A stretch of 64,000 nt of DNA from Alviniconcha marisindica (lineage: Eukaryota > Mollusca > Gastropoda > Provannidae), in NCBI GenBank assembly GCA_018857735.1, contig JABMCL010000047.1, positions 1,625,001 to 1,689,000 of the forward strand. Reading direction: 5' to 3'. Positions 1 through 12,370 of this stretch are shown in pieces. Below the pieces are notes generated by a model, which made no database searches, was not told the origin of the DNA, and saw nothing but the letters and a program-made list of their open reading frames with translations. The number at the start of each line of letters is the position of its first letter. The first letter of the stretch is position 1. A program made the position numbers and the translations under genes.

Positions 1-122
1 ACAAGTTATGACCAATGCCGAAGCACGGTTCAATAATTCTTTACGTCCACGGAAACCAGAAGGCTCGTTAGGACGGACAGCTCAGGACGGCCACCTCGAC
101 TCTCACACAGCTCCTGAACTAT
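1..122 (-). mobile_element. SINE1 copy, cut by window edge
   Basis: Read on the minus strand this matches the body of the roughly 180 bp repeat seen at 8079, 11829, 28857 and 30226: it starts near GTTCAGGAGCTGTGTGAGAG and passes through TTTCCGTGGACGTAAAG. The 3' end lies outside the window. I call it SINE-like because of size, copy number, simple-repeat tail and target duplications in other copies. No clear tRNA head is visible, so the promoter type is unknown. Confidence 0.75.
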
Positions 123-617
123 GCGGCTATCGTGACTGACTCAGATATAAATACTAACAGTACTATGATAATACCTGTAACTATAATAGAGTGCCGGAGG
201 TCCTGAAACAAATAAAAGATCGATACGAAAAACCGGCGACCGCCATGACTCGACTGACCCAGCGGACCCGAGTTGTGCTGTAGGTTATACCAGGGCAGTG
301 ACTCGGCCACGACGGAAACTTGCCCGGTCACAGCTGGGGACAGACTGAACTCACTGAAAACGGAGAGCCGGGCAGAGTCACTTTCACCTCAGACTCATTA
401 TTACAATTATCTGAGTTTGCAACTGATCACGACTTACGTAACTTGCGAGCCTTCCCGGTTCGTAAGTGGTGAAGGAAGAAGTACACGGAGATTGACAACG
501 CCGCCTTTCTAGTCAGCCACTCCTGGCGGCCCTTTGCCGCCCGCAACGTCAGTTCGGGTGACTATAATCGTTATTTTACTCAGTCCGGGAATTCCCGTCG
601 AGCCGGTCTTCTTCCCG
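123..617. other. Unique sequence, no gene seen
   Basis: No convincing open frame, RNA or repeat array. The sequence is sprinkled with ACTGAC/CTCAGT motifs, a habit shared with 7.5-7.9, 11.6 and 14.5 kb. The stretch just after it (about 633-650, TTTTCACATAAGTGATA) recurs near 61115, inside another repeat, so this area probably contains old transposon DNA. Confidence 0.4.
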
Positions 618-696
618 TTTTTTATTTAAATCTTTTCACATAAGTGATACTGATCAGACTGGTGATACTGATACTGATCAATCTATCAAAGCAGGT

Positions 697-912
697 AAAG
701 CAACAACAACAAAAAGCGAGAGAAAAAAAGAAGAAGAAAAAAGAAAAAAAGAAAAAAGAAACAACAACAAAAAGCAACAACAACAAAACAAAAAAATGAA
801 ACAACAACAAAAAGCAACAACAAAAAACACAAAAACACACAAACACACACAACAACAACAAAAACAACAACAACAACAAACAACAACAACAACAACAACA
901 ACAAACAAACAC
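697..912. repeat. A-rich AAC/GAA/AAAAC low-complexity tract
   Basis: A strand-asymmetric tract of AAC, AAAAG and AAAAC words with purine-rich GAAGAAGAA in the middle. It gives long Phe/Cys/Leu/Val frames on the minus strand that are translation artefacts. Confidence 0.9.
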
Positions 913-1275
913 GTGAAAACATATTTCAGTATACACTTGAGGCCCGTTGTCCTGCGATGAGTCAGTCGCAAGGCTGCACTATGTTTCCGGCGCGATAGAT
1001 TTTCCGGCTGCACCTGACCAAATGACACATGCACTGACACGCGACTATCGCATTCCGAGCGTACACACTATGAGGCATTCTCGCATGATAATACCTCAAC
1101 GGGTAATTGCATAGAATCTCAGTTCACACACTTTCAGATACAGTACGCCTGAACTATCACACAGCATACATTAACTCAGTGAACCTACCCATTCACTACC
1201 CCACCCCCTCCAACACCGCACTAAGTACACAGACATATGCATACACATACTATACCCCCCACTCCCATCGGATGT

Positions 1276-1416
1276 AAAACAACAACAACAACAACAACAA
1301 CCAAAACACTAATAACCCAAAACAACAACAACAACAACAAAAAGCAACAAAACACACACAAACAAACAAGCAAACAAACAAGCAAACAAACAACAACACA
1401 CAAACACAACAACAAC
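1276..1416. repeat. (AAC)n and (AAAC)n tract
   Basis: Alternating blocks of AAC and AAAC/AAGC, with a TG-poor top strand. Frames across it on both strands are low-complexity and are not genes. Confidence 0.9.
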
Positions 1417-1633
1417 AACTGCTTGAAATGGGAAGCTCACAAACACAATTCAAAGTAGCCTAAGGATTAGCCCGGATAAGCCGCGGCCACTGTGGTCACT
1501 CACTATGGTAAATTACTGAGCCAACACGCGGACGCAGAAAGATGATGCCGAATGACAAATTACTAATGATCACTTTCTGAAAAATATTTGACTCACAAAG
1601 CTAAATGCAAACTTTGTTCTTCAATTGTCCAGT

Positions 1634-1703
1634 CAGGTGGCAAAAACACACAAAAAAACAAAAAACAAAACCAAACAAAAAAACAACAACAACAACAAAA
1701 ACT
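1634..1703. repeat. A/C-rich simple tract
   Basis: AAAACACAC and AAC words at low complexity; no gene. Confidence 0.8.
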
Positions 1704-1932
1704 TCAAGGAGCTGGCAGTTAAATAAGATCTGATCTAATTTTATATATATGACTAAGTGCCAAAAGGTGTGCATGAAAAGAGGACACAGTAGGTTAGAAA
1801 AAAGTATGAAATAAAGTAAAAAGAAGTAGGTTTTTAGAATGTTTACTATATTGGTAATCATCACTTCAAAGTGGAAGATAACGACTTTATTAGTTTTTTG
1901 AGAAAACGAGCTTTAAAAGATGAAAAGTGTAT

Positions 1933-2123
1933 TATGTCGGATGTCAGGGATTGCGACACAAAAGTGCTACTGTATGGCTGGTAAATTATTATTTTTTATT
2001 CCCAACCACTTTAAACAGATTAAGGATGTCCTCATAAGTATTTTCAAATAAATTTATTGCAGCCTGACTTCTTACAAAAATATTGACATGTACTGTTTGT
2101 CGCAATACCTGACATCCGACATA
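1933..2123. repeat. Inverted pair of a TGTCGCAAT...GACATCCGACA motif
   Basis: Positions 1933-1959 and 2097-2123 are inverted copies of a motif of about 27 nt with two or three mismatches, separated by about 137 bp. The same core, with GACGTCCGAC and TTGCGACA, recurs near 5187-5212, so the motif is dispersed. It may be the terminus of a DNA element or a foldable regulatory sequence. Confidence 0.6.
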
Positions 2124-2264
2124 ATTAAATATTTTACCTTTTCTTTCTGACAACAAAAAACACAAAGTTTCATCCATTCTGCCATTCAGACATTCTAGCG
2201 TAGGTAACAGACACACTGGAAAGTCAGTTTTGAGGAATTTGTTTCTTTTCTTGACATAGCACAA
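1989..2264 (-). CDS. Unassigned open frame, 91 codons
   Basis: An ATG-to-stop frame with non-repetitive, protein-like composition (motifs FLLSERKGKIFNYVG and NLFENTYEDI). I do not recognise a domain. It overlaps the right arm of the inverted motif pair at 1933-2123. Chance occurrence in AT-rich transposon DNA is a serious alternative. No splice context or homologous copy is visible. Confidence 0.12.
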   Translation of the reverse strand: MCYVKKRNKFLKTDFPVCLLPTLECLNGRMDETLCFLLSERKGKIFNYVGCQVLRQTVHVNIFVRSQAAINLFENTYEDILNLFKVVGNKK

Positions 2265-2280
2265 AAAAACTACACAAAGT

Positions 2281-2540
2281 GTCGAACATCAGCATTACAG
2301 CAAAGTATGACAATGTCATAAATGTGACTTGACAGTGCAATAATTATTGAAGATTCTACATTTCTCTTCAACTACAAATGTAAAAACATATATTTAAACA
2401 CAGTGCTACATTCAACTTATGATTGTTGGCTTTGTTTTACTGCAGAATCATAAAATGTCGAACATCAGCTTGCGACAGTCATAAGACTTGACAGTACAAC
2501 ATTAAACTTTCTCTTCAGCTATAAAAATACACATAATGTA
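2281..2540 (+). repeat. Diverged direct repeat, two units of about 175 bp
   Basis: GTCGAACATCAGC occurs near 2281 and 2457. Each copy is followed by similar GTCATAA, ACTTGACAGT and TCTCTTCA words in the same order, so this is an old tandem duplication. No coding potential is seen. Confidence 0.5.
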
Positions 2541-2829
2541 GTAAAGTAGTATGTACTTAGATCCAGAGTACTGCATGCAACTTCCTTTTTGATAGGCATT
2601 ACATACAATTGGCTTGTAATTATAGCATTGTAACCCTGTTGAGCACTTCCGACTGGCTATCTCATACTTCAGTCAAAACAACAACATTTAACAGAAGTCT
2701 AAAACACCATACCACCTCCTACAGTATAAAAAGAAACTGTACCTTGAATGTTTCAAGAGAAAGCACACCAAACAGCACAGCACTAAGAAAAAGAAAAACT
2801 CTTACAAACATGAAACAACATTGAATTTT

Positions 2830-4345
2830 GTGTATGTCACATCTCCAACTAGGTCAATCCAGCTGCTTGCCGGGGGAAAACCCTGACTGGCACCCTAGCC
2901 ATCATCAACACTACTTACTTGGGGGGCATGGCATACTCCGAAGGTACAGATTTTGGAAGACGTGAACAAGAAGTCTCAAGGGTGGGCACAGCAGCCACAT
3001 CCTCAGTGAGGTCATTCCAATCCTTGATTGCGTTGGGAAAAAGAAGAATTTCCTGTAGTCAGTATGACACTTGACAGGAGGGCACTGGGTATAACAGGGA
3101 AGGGGAATGATGGGCTCCTGTGATACTGGGATAGTCACCTGTTATTCACTTGGTGTCAGTGGCTATGGAGCCATGGTGATGGTGGAAGTTATAAAAGTTC
3201 ACCAGTCTTGCTTTCCTGCACCTATGTTGGAGATATGGTCAGCCTAGTCAGCCAGTCAGCATGTTGTTGACACTGGATATCCTGCAGCATCTCTGTGGTG
3301 TCCACCATGCTGCTTTTGCTGTACAGACTCTAGGCGGTTGATCAGGTTGTTGTTTGGGTGCCAGATAGAGCTTGCATATTCCAGGACTGGTGTGACAACT
3401 GCCTTGTAGGCCTTGCCTTTTATTAAAGAGGTGCTGATCTTCAGGGTTCTTCCCAGAACCCAGGGTCCTGCTTGCTTTGTTGGTGATGTTGATGTGTCTC
3501 CCAGGTGGCATCTGAGGTCAGTGTGACACCCAAGAAGTGAGTACTGTTGACTGACTTGAGCATCTGGCCATGCAGAGCATGGTAGTGTTTCCTCTTGCTT
3601 TTAGTAACACTTAGGATGTCACATCTGTCCGGGTAGAAGCACATGTTCCATCTGCTTTCTCATTACCCATACAGAAATTGTTTAGATCATTTTGGAGTAT
3701 TGCTTGATCTTCAGCTGTGGAGATGGGGCACTGACAGATGGCGTCATCTTCAAACGATCTCAGTCTGGAGGTAGGCTGTTGTGGCAGCTAGGTCACTGAT
3801 GTATAGGACAAACAATTCTGGGCCAAGAACACTGCCTTAAGGCACCTCTGAGTCCCATGGGACAAAGTTCGACTTCATACCATCAACATGACAGCTTGTT
3901 GATCTCTCAGGAAGCTCTTGATCCATGTGTTTGTTCTACCGGTGATCCCATAATGGGACAACTTGTGAAGCAGGCCACAAGGTCTACCAGTTTCCCTGCC
4001 TGAAAGTCATGTGCGAGTTCACTGATTTTAGTGATTAGGCCAAGGAGTTGGGTTTCACATTCATGAGCAACCACATCTGAAGCCATGTTGTTCAGGAGCT
4101 ATGATGATGTTGTCTTAGTGCATGATGCTACTGATGACAATATGCGAGGATCTTGCACTAGTTGCAGATGACACTTGTGAAGGAAAAATTTGGGCGAAAC
4201 TTTTTTGAATGGTAGCATTCTTAAAGACAGGTGTGATAAGTGTGGTTCTCCAATCTTCAGGCACAGTGCTGCTACTGAATGAGGAGTTGATGATCAAGGT
4301 CATACTCATAGCAGGGGCAATATTGTCCTACTCCTGGTCATGTCA
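2830..4345 (-). pseudogene. Decayed LINE reverse transcriptase (non-LTR, CR1/Jockey-like)
   Basis: Reading the minus strand in shifting frames gives the usual order of LINE RT landmarks: VPEDWRTTLITPVFKN near 4260-4210 (before the RT core), FLGVTLTSDATW near 3540-3510, VTPVLEYASSIWHPN near 3400-3350, then KCHTDYRKFFFFPTQSR near 3080-3020, which resembles the SFFPRTI end of the C-terminal region. Frameshifts and in-frame stops break it throughout, and the catalytic core between the first two landmarks is badly eroded. It is therefore a dead copy. Such enzymes copy LINE RNA into DNA at a nicked target. The clade cannot be fixed by eye; the motif set fits CR1, Jockey or a relative. Confidence 0.8.
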
Positions 4346-4605
4346 GCAGTTATTGGTCTGAAATAATAAGACAATAACAACCACCATGAGAAACATCATC
4401 AACAAAAATTCCTATCCACAAACATAATGTATCCATAAAATACAATGAATAATTCAATAAAATTAAAAGTATCAAACCTGAACTAAAACCAAACAAGCAA
4501 AATAAAAAGTCTAGGAGTACTTACTAAACCATCAGTAAATGACTCTTAGTAGCCTTACAAAACTTAAACAAAAAGGTGTCAAATGTCATCAGCACCCTTT
4601 TGGGG

Positions 4606-5403
4606 TAACCCTGACGTCCGACCGACTTAATCCTCGTAATTTTTTTAAAAATTTTTTTTAATGTTATTACTGGCCGTCCCCGATTTCACAGGTCGATCTT
4701 GTCAAACGAAGCGCTATGCAATGTTGGGATGGCAACTGTCATATTTCACAAATGTCTGCACTGTGCAACTGGAAGTTAGTTTTACGCCACATGGTGATTG
4801 GACGTCCAAATTACAGCAAGAGCTCATGCTGCAATATAATTCTTCATTGCGATACTAGCACAACGTCAGCCACCGCAAATCTCCCCCTTTGCTTAAAAAC
4901 GACACTTCGTCCTACTGCGCTCTAACCTGAACACAAAGATCATCTAAATAACTATTAACTAGCTGATTTAATAAAATAAACGGTGTAAAATTGTGATCGG
5001 ACGTCAAGAATGGTCGGACGTCACCCCCACAAAATAATTGCGACGTACCTTTCAATGTTCGCAGCAGAAGATTCCTTCGACGCCATTCAAATCAAATGTG
5101 ACCGGGAAGTGTCACGTGGTACCTTCGTGTTTGTTGACAAGTGTAAACCTATAATGTTTTGTTTTTCGCTCACAACTTGTTAGATAGTCGGACGTCATAT
5201 ATTGCGACAAAATTTGAGGAGCGGCAAATTTTGTTAATGTAACAAAAGTTGTTTGGTTAAATCTTTTCAAAGCTGCTGAGTGATTGACCGCGAGTCTGAT
5301 GTGCATATGACGTCACTTCCGCTCATGTCAAGGGTCAGAGTTGTTTTCAGTCTGTTGTCGAAAGTTCGCGTTTCGTATTACGACACAGATGACGTCCGAT
5401 CAA
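4606..5403. other. Region with a cluster of TGACGTCCGA motifs
   Basis: TGACGTCCGA or its complement TCGGACGTCA appears near 4611, 4996, 5014, 5188 and 5391, with a related TGGACGTCC at 4799. The copy at 5188 is followed by TATATTGCGACA, matching the inverted pair at 1933-2123. The 5347-5613 minus frame and the two 4.7 kb plus frames are short and unrecognised. This may be transposon DNA split by the LINE pseudogene at 2830-4345. Confidence 0.45.
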
Positions 5404-5898
5404 ATAAAGTTCGATATGCTTTTTGCAAAAGCATAATTTGTTGGAAGTTTTTCTGATGCATGGATCTTGTAAAACGATCTTTCGCGAACATAACAGATGT
5501 GATAAATATAACTTTTCCCTTTTTTTCTTTAACCAAAACCCGCCCAACCTTTTCCCGCCTTTTCGTGGTTGAATTTCAGCAGTAAAACACACTTTATCGG
5601 ACATATTTCCCAAACCGCTTCAAAATTTCTGCTGCTATTATTTCAACTATATCCTCGTTCATTTTCACACACATTCAACCCACACTAATGACAAAATATT
5701 TGTTTAAACATCTTTTATTCTCAGCACAACCAAGTCACCCATTGCAGACCCACCTTTTGGCACTTAGTCATATATATATATATTTTTTAACAAATGCACC
5801 TCACGTCAATCTTTGGAACCGGGATTTGCTTCGATAGCATTGAGAAGAAGAAAAAAGAAAAGAAAAAAAACTCAGGGAATTCCAGTACAGACCTGAGG

Positions 5899-7932
<2,034 letters not shown>

Positions 7933-8078
7933 CACTCCGAGTATCGCTTTCCGACACCTTCCTCCAAACCGTTTGCCAGATTTAGTTACGCCACTGAAGG
8001 GGCACTCTTTATCTCCGCGCAGCTGTCCAGCGACGCGGTCAGCGCCCTCCGAAAGGTTCGGGTACTGATATGACTGTC

Positions 8079-8260
8079 CATAGTTCAGGAGCTGTGTGAG
8101 AGTCGAGGTGGCCGTCCTGGGCTGTCCGTCCTAACGAGCCTTCTGGTTTCCGTGGACGTAAAGCTATATTGAACCATGCTTCGGCATTGGTCTCAACTTG
8201 TCCCTAATATGTCAACTGACATCTGAGGACATTAAGTAACACTACCTACCTACCTACCAA
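8079..8260 (+). mobile_element. SINE1 copy with (CTAC)n tail, inside E1
   Basis: Starts CATAGTTCAGGAGC and ends in repeated CTAC. E1 sequence ends at 8077 (ATGACTGT) and resumes after 8260 (CCTAGCACCAAAGCACGC). In the neighbouring E1 units these parts are joined through AGAAGCAG. The SINE therefore landed in an existing E1 copy. Confidence 0.8.
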
Positions 8261-9170
8261 CCTAGCACCAAAGCACGCACGTAAACATGAGACGCATCCA
8301 CCCCGAGTAAAAGAAAAAAAAAGAAAAAAGAGTTCCGTCTCGATTCAAACGATTGTGGTTTTATTTGTGCAGGTGTAAAATTTGTTGGCGGTTATAAATG
8401 ACACGCCTTGTTTTATTTGAGTTGTTTGTAACAAACTTACTAGTGTTTGAGCACCAACAAAAACTGTTCGTTAGCTGACAGTTTTCTGGACCCTATGGCG
8501 TAAATAAATACGGCAGTGGTTGAAGGAAGGATGTCGTAAACCAGTGCTTGGAGTTTGGGTACTAATATGACGGTAGAAGCAGCCTAGCGCAAAGCACGCA
8601 CGTAAACATGAGACGCATCCACCCGGGTAAAAAAAAAAGGAGAAAAAAAAGAGTTCCGTCTGGATTCAAACGATAGTGGTTTTATTTGTGCTGGCGTAAA
8701 CTTTGTTGGCGGCTATAAATGACCCGCCTTGTTTTATTTGATTTTTTTGGTAACAAACTTACCACTGTTTTGAGCACCAACAAAAAACTGCTCGTTAGCT
8801 GACAGTTTCTGGACTCTATGGCGTAACTAAATACGGCAGTGGTTGAAGGAAGGATGTCGTAAACCAGTGCTTGGAGTTTGGGTACTAATATGACTGTAGA
8901 AGCAGCCTAGCGCAAAGCACGCACGTAAACACGAGACGCAAGAGTTCCGTCTGGATTCAAACGATAGTGGTTTTATTTGTGCTGGCGTAAACTTTGTTGG
9001 CGGCTATAAATGACACGCCTTGTTTTATTTGATTTTTTTGTAACAAACTTACCACTGTTTGAGCACCAACAAAAAACTGCTCGTTAGCTGACAGTTTTCT
9101 GGACTCTATGGCGTAACTAAATACGGCAGTGGCTGAAGGAAGGATGTCGTAAACCAGTGCTTGGAGTTTG
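8261..9170 (+). repeat. Tandem array, about 320 bp unit, 2.8 copies
   Basis: Unit starts near 8261, 8581 and 8906, each with AAAGCACGCACGTAAACA and ending near TGCTTGGAGTTTGG. The third unit lacks the A-rich segment. The unit is the long module of the E1 MITE, so the array arose by tandem duplication within that element. Confidence 0.85.
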
Positions 9171-9261
9171 GACGGCTCGGTCACCCAGTCAGGGTTCGGC
9201 CGCACTCCGGCCACTGCACGGCCGCTCGACAGACATAATTATCTCACTGGATTACCGCGTC

Positions 9262-9326
9262 GTAAGTACGTAAACATGGTGCTTAACGTCCCCAGAAAAT
9301 ATAAGGTTTATTAGGGACGGGGAGAA

Positions 9327-9360
<34 letters not shown>

Positions 9361-9609
9361 GGAGGTGGGGGAAGAGGGAGATTATGTACCTATCGCTACA
9401 CCGTCACCACCAGAATTGTGATTCCTGCATTAAGATGGGCAGCGATGAGAGCCATTTTAATGTTTCAGTAGGAAGTGACGGACAAAGTCACAAGACAGTG
9501 TCCACAAACCACAACCTTTTTGAAGAGAAAGGAGAGCCGAAGCGGTGTCGAACCGAGGTCCTTCCGCTTACCAGCCTAACGCCTTACCGCTAGGCCAAAC
9601 CGGCTGACC
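9262..9609 (-). mobile_element. SINE2 copy (tRNA-headed)
   Basis: On the minus strand a tRNA-like head begins at about 9609 (AGCCGGTTTGGCCTAGCGG as box A region; GGTTCGACACC as box B region). It is followed by the body CACTGTCTTGTGACTTTG and AACATTAAAATGGC and a 3' module TCCCTAATAAACCTTAT. It would be transcribed by RNA polymerase III and moved by a partner LINE. A 32-nt G run interrupts the 3' part. Confidence 0.8.
9328..9359. repeat. Poly-G run, about 32 nt
   Basis: An uninterrupted G tract inside SINE2. It could form a G-quadruplex, and its length is likely uncertain in any assembly. Confidence 0.9.
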
Positions 9610-9688
9610 CTACAGCGTCGTCTTCTTCTTTCATTTAAGAGCCAGGGCTCCTTGGGCGTAACTGGCTGAAAAGAAGACTCCAAACCAA

Positions 9689-10127
9689 ACTCCAAGCACT
9701 GGTTTACGACATCCTTCCTTCAACCACTGCCGTATTTAGTTACGCCATAGGTTCCAGAAAACTGTCAGCTAACGAGTAGTTTGTTTTGTTTTTTTGTTTT
9801 GCTGGTGCTCAAACAGTAGTAAGTTTCTCAGTACAGACAATTCAAATACGACAGCTCAAATAAAACCAAAATCGCTTGAATCGAGACAGTACTCTTTTTT
9901 TTCTTTCTTTCTATTTTTTACCCGGGGTGGATGCGCCTCATGTTTACGTGCGTGCTTGGGCGCTGTTGCTTCCACAGTCTTATCCACACTCCGATAAGAC
10001 TCACCTTTCGGAGGGCACTGATCGTTTCGGTGGACAGCTGCGCGGAGATAAAGAGTGCCCCTTCAGTGGCGTAACCAAATCTGGCAGAGTTTGGAGGAAG
10101 GTGCCGGAAAGCGATGCTCGGAATGTG
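9689..10127 (+). mobile_element. E1 MITE, complete-looking copy
   Basis: Begins ACTCCAAGCACTGGTTTACG and ends near GGAAAGCGATGCTCGG. The last 60 bp are an imperfect inverted copy of the first 60 (TAGTTACGCCA against TGGCGTAACCA). The length of about 440 bp and lack of coding sequence fit a MITE. The internal CTTTCGGAGGGC block is shared with 7.9, 10.9 and 48.9 kb. Confidence 0.65.
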
Positions 10128-11019
10128 ACTCCAAACAGTGGTTTCAGTGCGACATCCTTCCTCCGCCCAGAGATACTACATACAGCGAGTGTGGTGTCGT
10201 GTCTATGCTCCAACAGACGGCTGCGCCTCAACTGATTCATTACCCCACAATTACGGTGTTTCGACAGTCGGCTGATCGGACAGTAGTCCTTCAGTGGCTC
10301 TCAAATGGCAGTACGTTTGTAGCAGAAGACTCACAAATTGAAACCGGGGGCGTTTTTTTTTTGGGGAAAACCAGCCCACGTTGTTTTTAGGGCCAAAGCA
10401 CAGATATATCATGGGTAAAAAAAAGGTCAAAAAAGGGTTTAATGGAGGGCGTACGGGGAAATTTTTTTCTATGTTACCCGGGGTGGACGCGCCTCATGTT
10501 TGTAAGTAAATAAAAAAAATGGTGCTTAAAAAGTCCACAGAAACCACGGCTTTTGGGGGGCGGGGAGGGAAGGGGGGGGAAGGGGGTATGGAGGGGGGGG
10601 AAGAGGGAGATTATAACCCATCGCTTTCCTGTCACCCAACCCCGAATGAATTTTGCATTAAAAATGGGGAGCGATGGGGGGGCCATTTTAATGTTTCCCG
10701 TAGGGAAAAAATTTACCAAAAACAAATGTTCCCCCAAAACCCCAACCTTTTTTTAAAAAGAAAGGAGAGCCGAGGCGGGAAGAACCGAGGGGCCTTCCCC
10801 TTACCCAACCTTGGCCTTACCCCTAGGCCAAAAACCGGCTTTTACCCTTTTCTCATGTTTGTTGCTGTCGCCACAGTCTTGTAGTACCCACACCTTTCGG
10901 AGGGCGCTGACGGCAGCGTCGGTGGACAGCCGCAGCGGAGACAAATAGTAGCCCAATCAGTGGCGTAACCAATTCTGGCAAAGTTTGGAGGAAGGTGCCG
11001 GAAAGCGATACTGGGAGTC
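10128..11019 (+). mobile_element. Degenerate E1 copy interrupted by SINE2
   Basis: Starts with a weak E1 end (CATCCTTCCTCCG near 10150). It includes TTACCCGGGGTGGACGCG near 10474 and the 3' module CTTTCGGAGGGCGCTGACGG near 10895. Positions 10330-10850 show stretched homopolymers (A, T, G, C runs of 4-10), which suggests base-calling error in a low-coverage stretch. Confidence 0.55.
10503..10851 (-). mobile_element. SINE2 copy with 10-bp target duplication
   Basis: A minus-strand SINE2 with many homopolymer irregularities. CTCATGTTTG occurs at 10493-10502 and 10852-10861 and flanks the element exactly, in the middle of an E1 sequence that normally reads CCTCATGTTTACG. This is a direct target-site duplication, as expected of target-primed insertion. 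Confidence 0.8.
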
Positions 11020-11190
11020 TGCCGGCGGCGGCTCCGTGTCGAACCGCACAACCGTACGGCTGCTGTAAACTGTATTGAATAGTTAACGTTAAATCAATAC
11101 GCCGTGCCGCCAGTTGTTTTGAAGCTGCAGTGAAAAACACCGATCAAACCGATAACAATCTCAGTCCAGGCTGCAACCCAGACCATGGAC

Positions 11191-11275
<85 letters not shown>

Positions 11276-11279
11276 ATAA
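11191..11279. repeat. (TA)n microsatellite
   Basis: About 88 bp of TA with one phase slip; cruciform-prone. Confidence 0.95.
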
Positions 11280-11394
11280 GTCCTAGCCAAGACCAAGCGG
11301 TTTCACTAATCACGGTCGGCCTGGTTGGCTCAAGTTACTGGCGTCATGAGTAGATAAGTGGAGTTTACTGGAGAAATAAAAACGGTAAAAAACA

Positions 11395-11493
11395 GAAACA
11401 AAACAACAACAAAAAACAAAAAAACAAAAAAACAACAACAACAAAACGAACAAACAAACAACAACAACAAAACAAAGACAACAACAATTTAAA

Positions 11494-11525
<32 letters not shown>
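11395..11525. repeat. (AAC)n/(AAAC)n and (AC)n tract
   Basis: A-rich AAC words followed by about 13 AC units; part of the S1 left edge. Confidence 0.85.
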
Positions 11526-11530
<5 letters not shown>

Positions 11531-11828
11531 AATCCCAAACAACAACAAAAACATCAACCGACAAAATAACAAGAAACAACAATACGACAACCACATTCAA
11601 ACGCCGCCATCACTGAGACTAACTCAGTCGATTCATTCAGTCTCACCGTGATCAATTACGGCCACAGGATCAGTGACGCGTCAGGATCAGTCAGCTTCGC
11701 AGGAGAAACACTGAAAAGCAGCGGTCGGTTCAGCACCAAAGTGAAGGTTTTAGGAAGCAGCGCATCAGTGATGACCGGGCCTAGACATGGACCTACATAA
11801 GTCCTTGTACCTAGACAGAGAAGTCAGT

Positions 11829-12009
11829 CATAGTTCAGGAGCTGTGTGAGAGTCGAGGTGGCCGTCCTGAGCTGTCCCGGCGTCCTAACGAGCCTTCTGG
11901 TTTCCGCGGACGTAAAGAATTATTGAACCGTGCTTCGGCATTGGTCACAACTTGTCCCTAATATGTCAACTGACATCTGAGGACATTAAGCATCACTTCA
12001 TCATCATCA
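11829..12009 (+). mobile_element. SINE1 copy with target duplication and an empty paralogous site
   Basis: Begins CATAGTTCAGGAGC and ends in (ATC)n. ACAGAGAAG plus CAGTC-like bases lie on both sides (11815 and 12010). In the S1 paralogue at 14691-14708 the sequence runs through as CTAGACAGAGAAGCAG with no insertion. This gives the SINE's exact limits and shows it inserted after S1 duplicated. Confidence 0.85.
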
Positions 12010-12370
12010 ACAGAGAAGCAGTCACTATGCGCGCTAACACTGAGCGGCACTCCCGCTTCCCGTGTAGTCTAGTTTGGCCTGTCTAGGCGGCCTGCCACGT
12101 CGCTGGTAGCACCGTGCCACAATCTTGACTGAGTCACGTATGTTGGCAATTGAAGAAATCTTTTATCAGCAAAAGGAAGACTGACTAGGTTGAAATTCAC
12201 TTCACGGTCTCTACAACACAGTTTCATTGTCAAGACAAACATCTGCCCGCGGCCGCCAGCTGCTAATAGAATCGGGAATTTCGTTTAGTTTATTCACAGA
12301 ACACGTCAGCAACAGCGTCGCGCCGCGTGAGCGGGTTTGTATAAGGCTTACTAGCCGCGTCAAAAGCACA

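Larger units (their letters stand above)
7933..9170 (-). mobile_element. E1 MITE copy, split by SINE1 and tandemly expanded
   Basis: Minus-strand E1 element. Its 3' module (TCGCTTTCCGACACCTTCC to GGTACTGATATGACTG) lies at 7933-8077. SINE1 interrupts it at 8079-8260. The remainder follows as almost three tandem units of about 320 bp. The inverted ends share TTTAGTTACGCCA and CATCCTTCC/CACCTTCC blocks with the complete copies at 9689 and 48491. No transposase is present, so it is non-autonomous. The superfamily is unknown. Confidence 0.65.
11380..12370 (+). repeat. Segmental duplication S1, copy a (holds SINE1)
   Basis: Matches 14330-15060 in order: CGACAACCACATTCAAAC, TCACCGTG, GGATCAGTGAC, GCAGGAGAAACAC, CTAGACAGAGAAG, CCCGCTTCCC, GGTTGAAATTCACTTCA, GAATCGGGAATTTCGTTT and GAGCGGG. 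Diverged, with indels. The largest difference is SINE1 at 11829-12009, which is absent from copy b. Confidence 0.75.
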
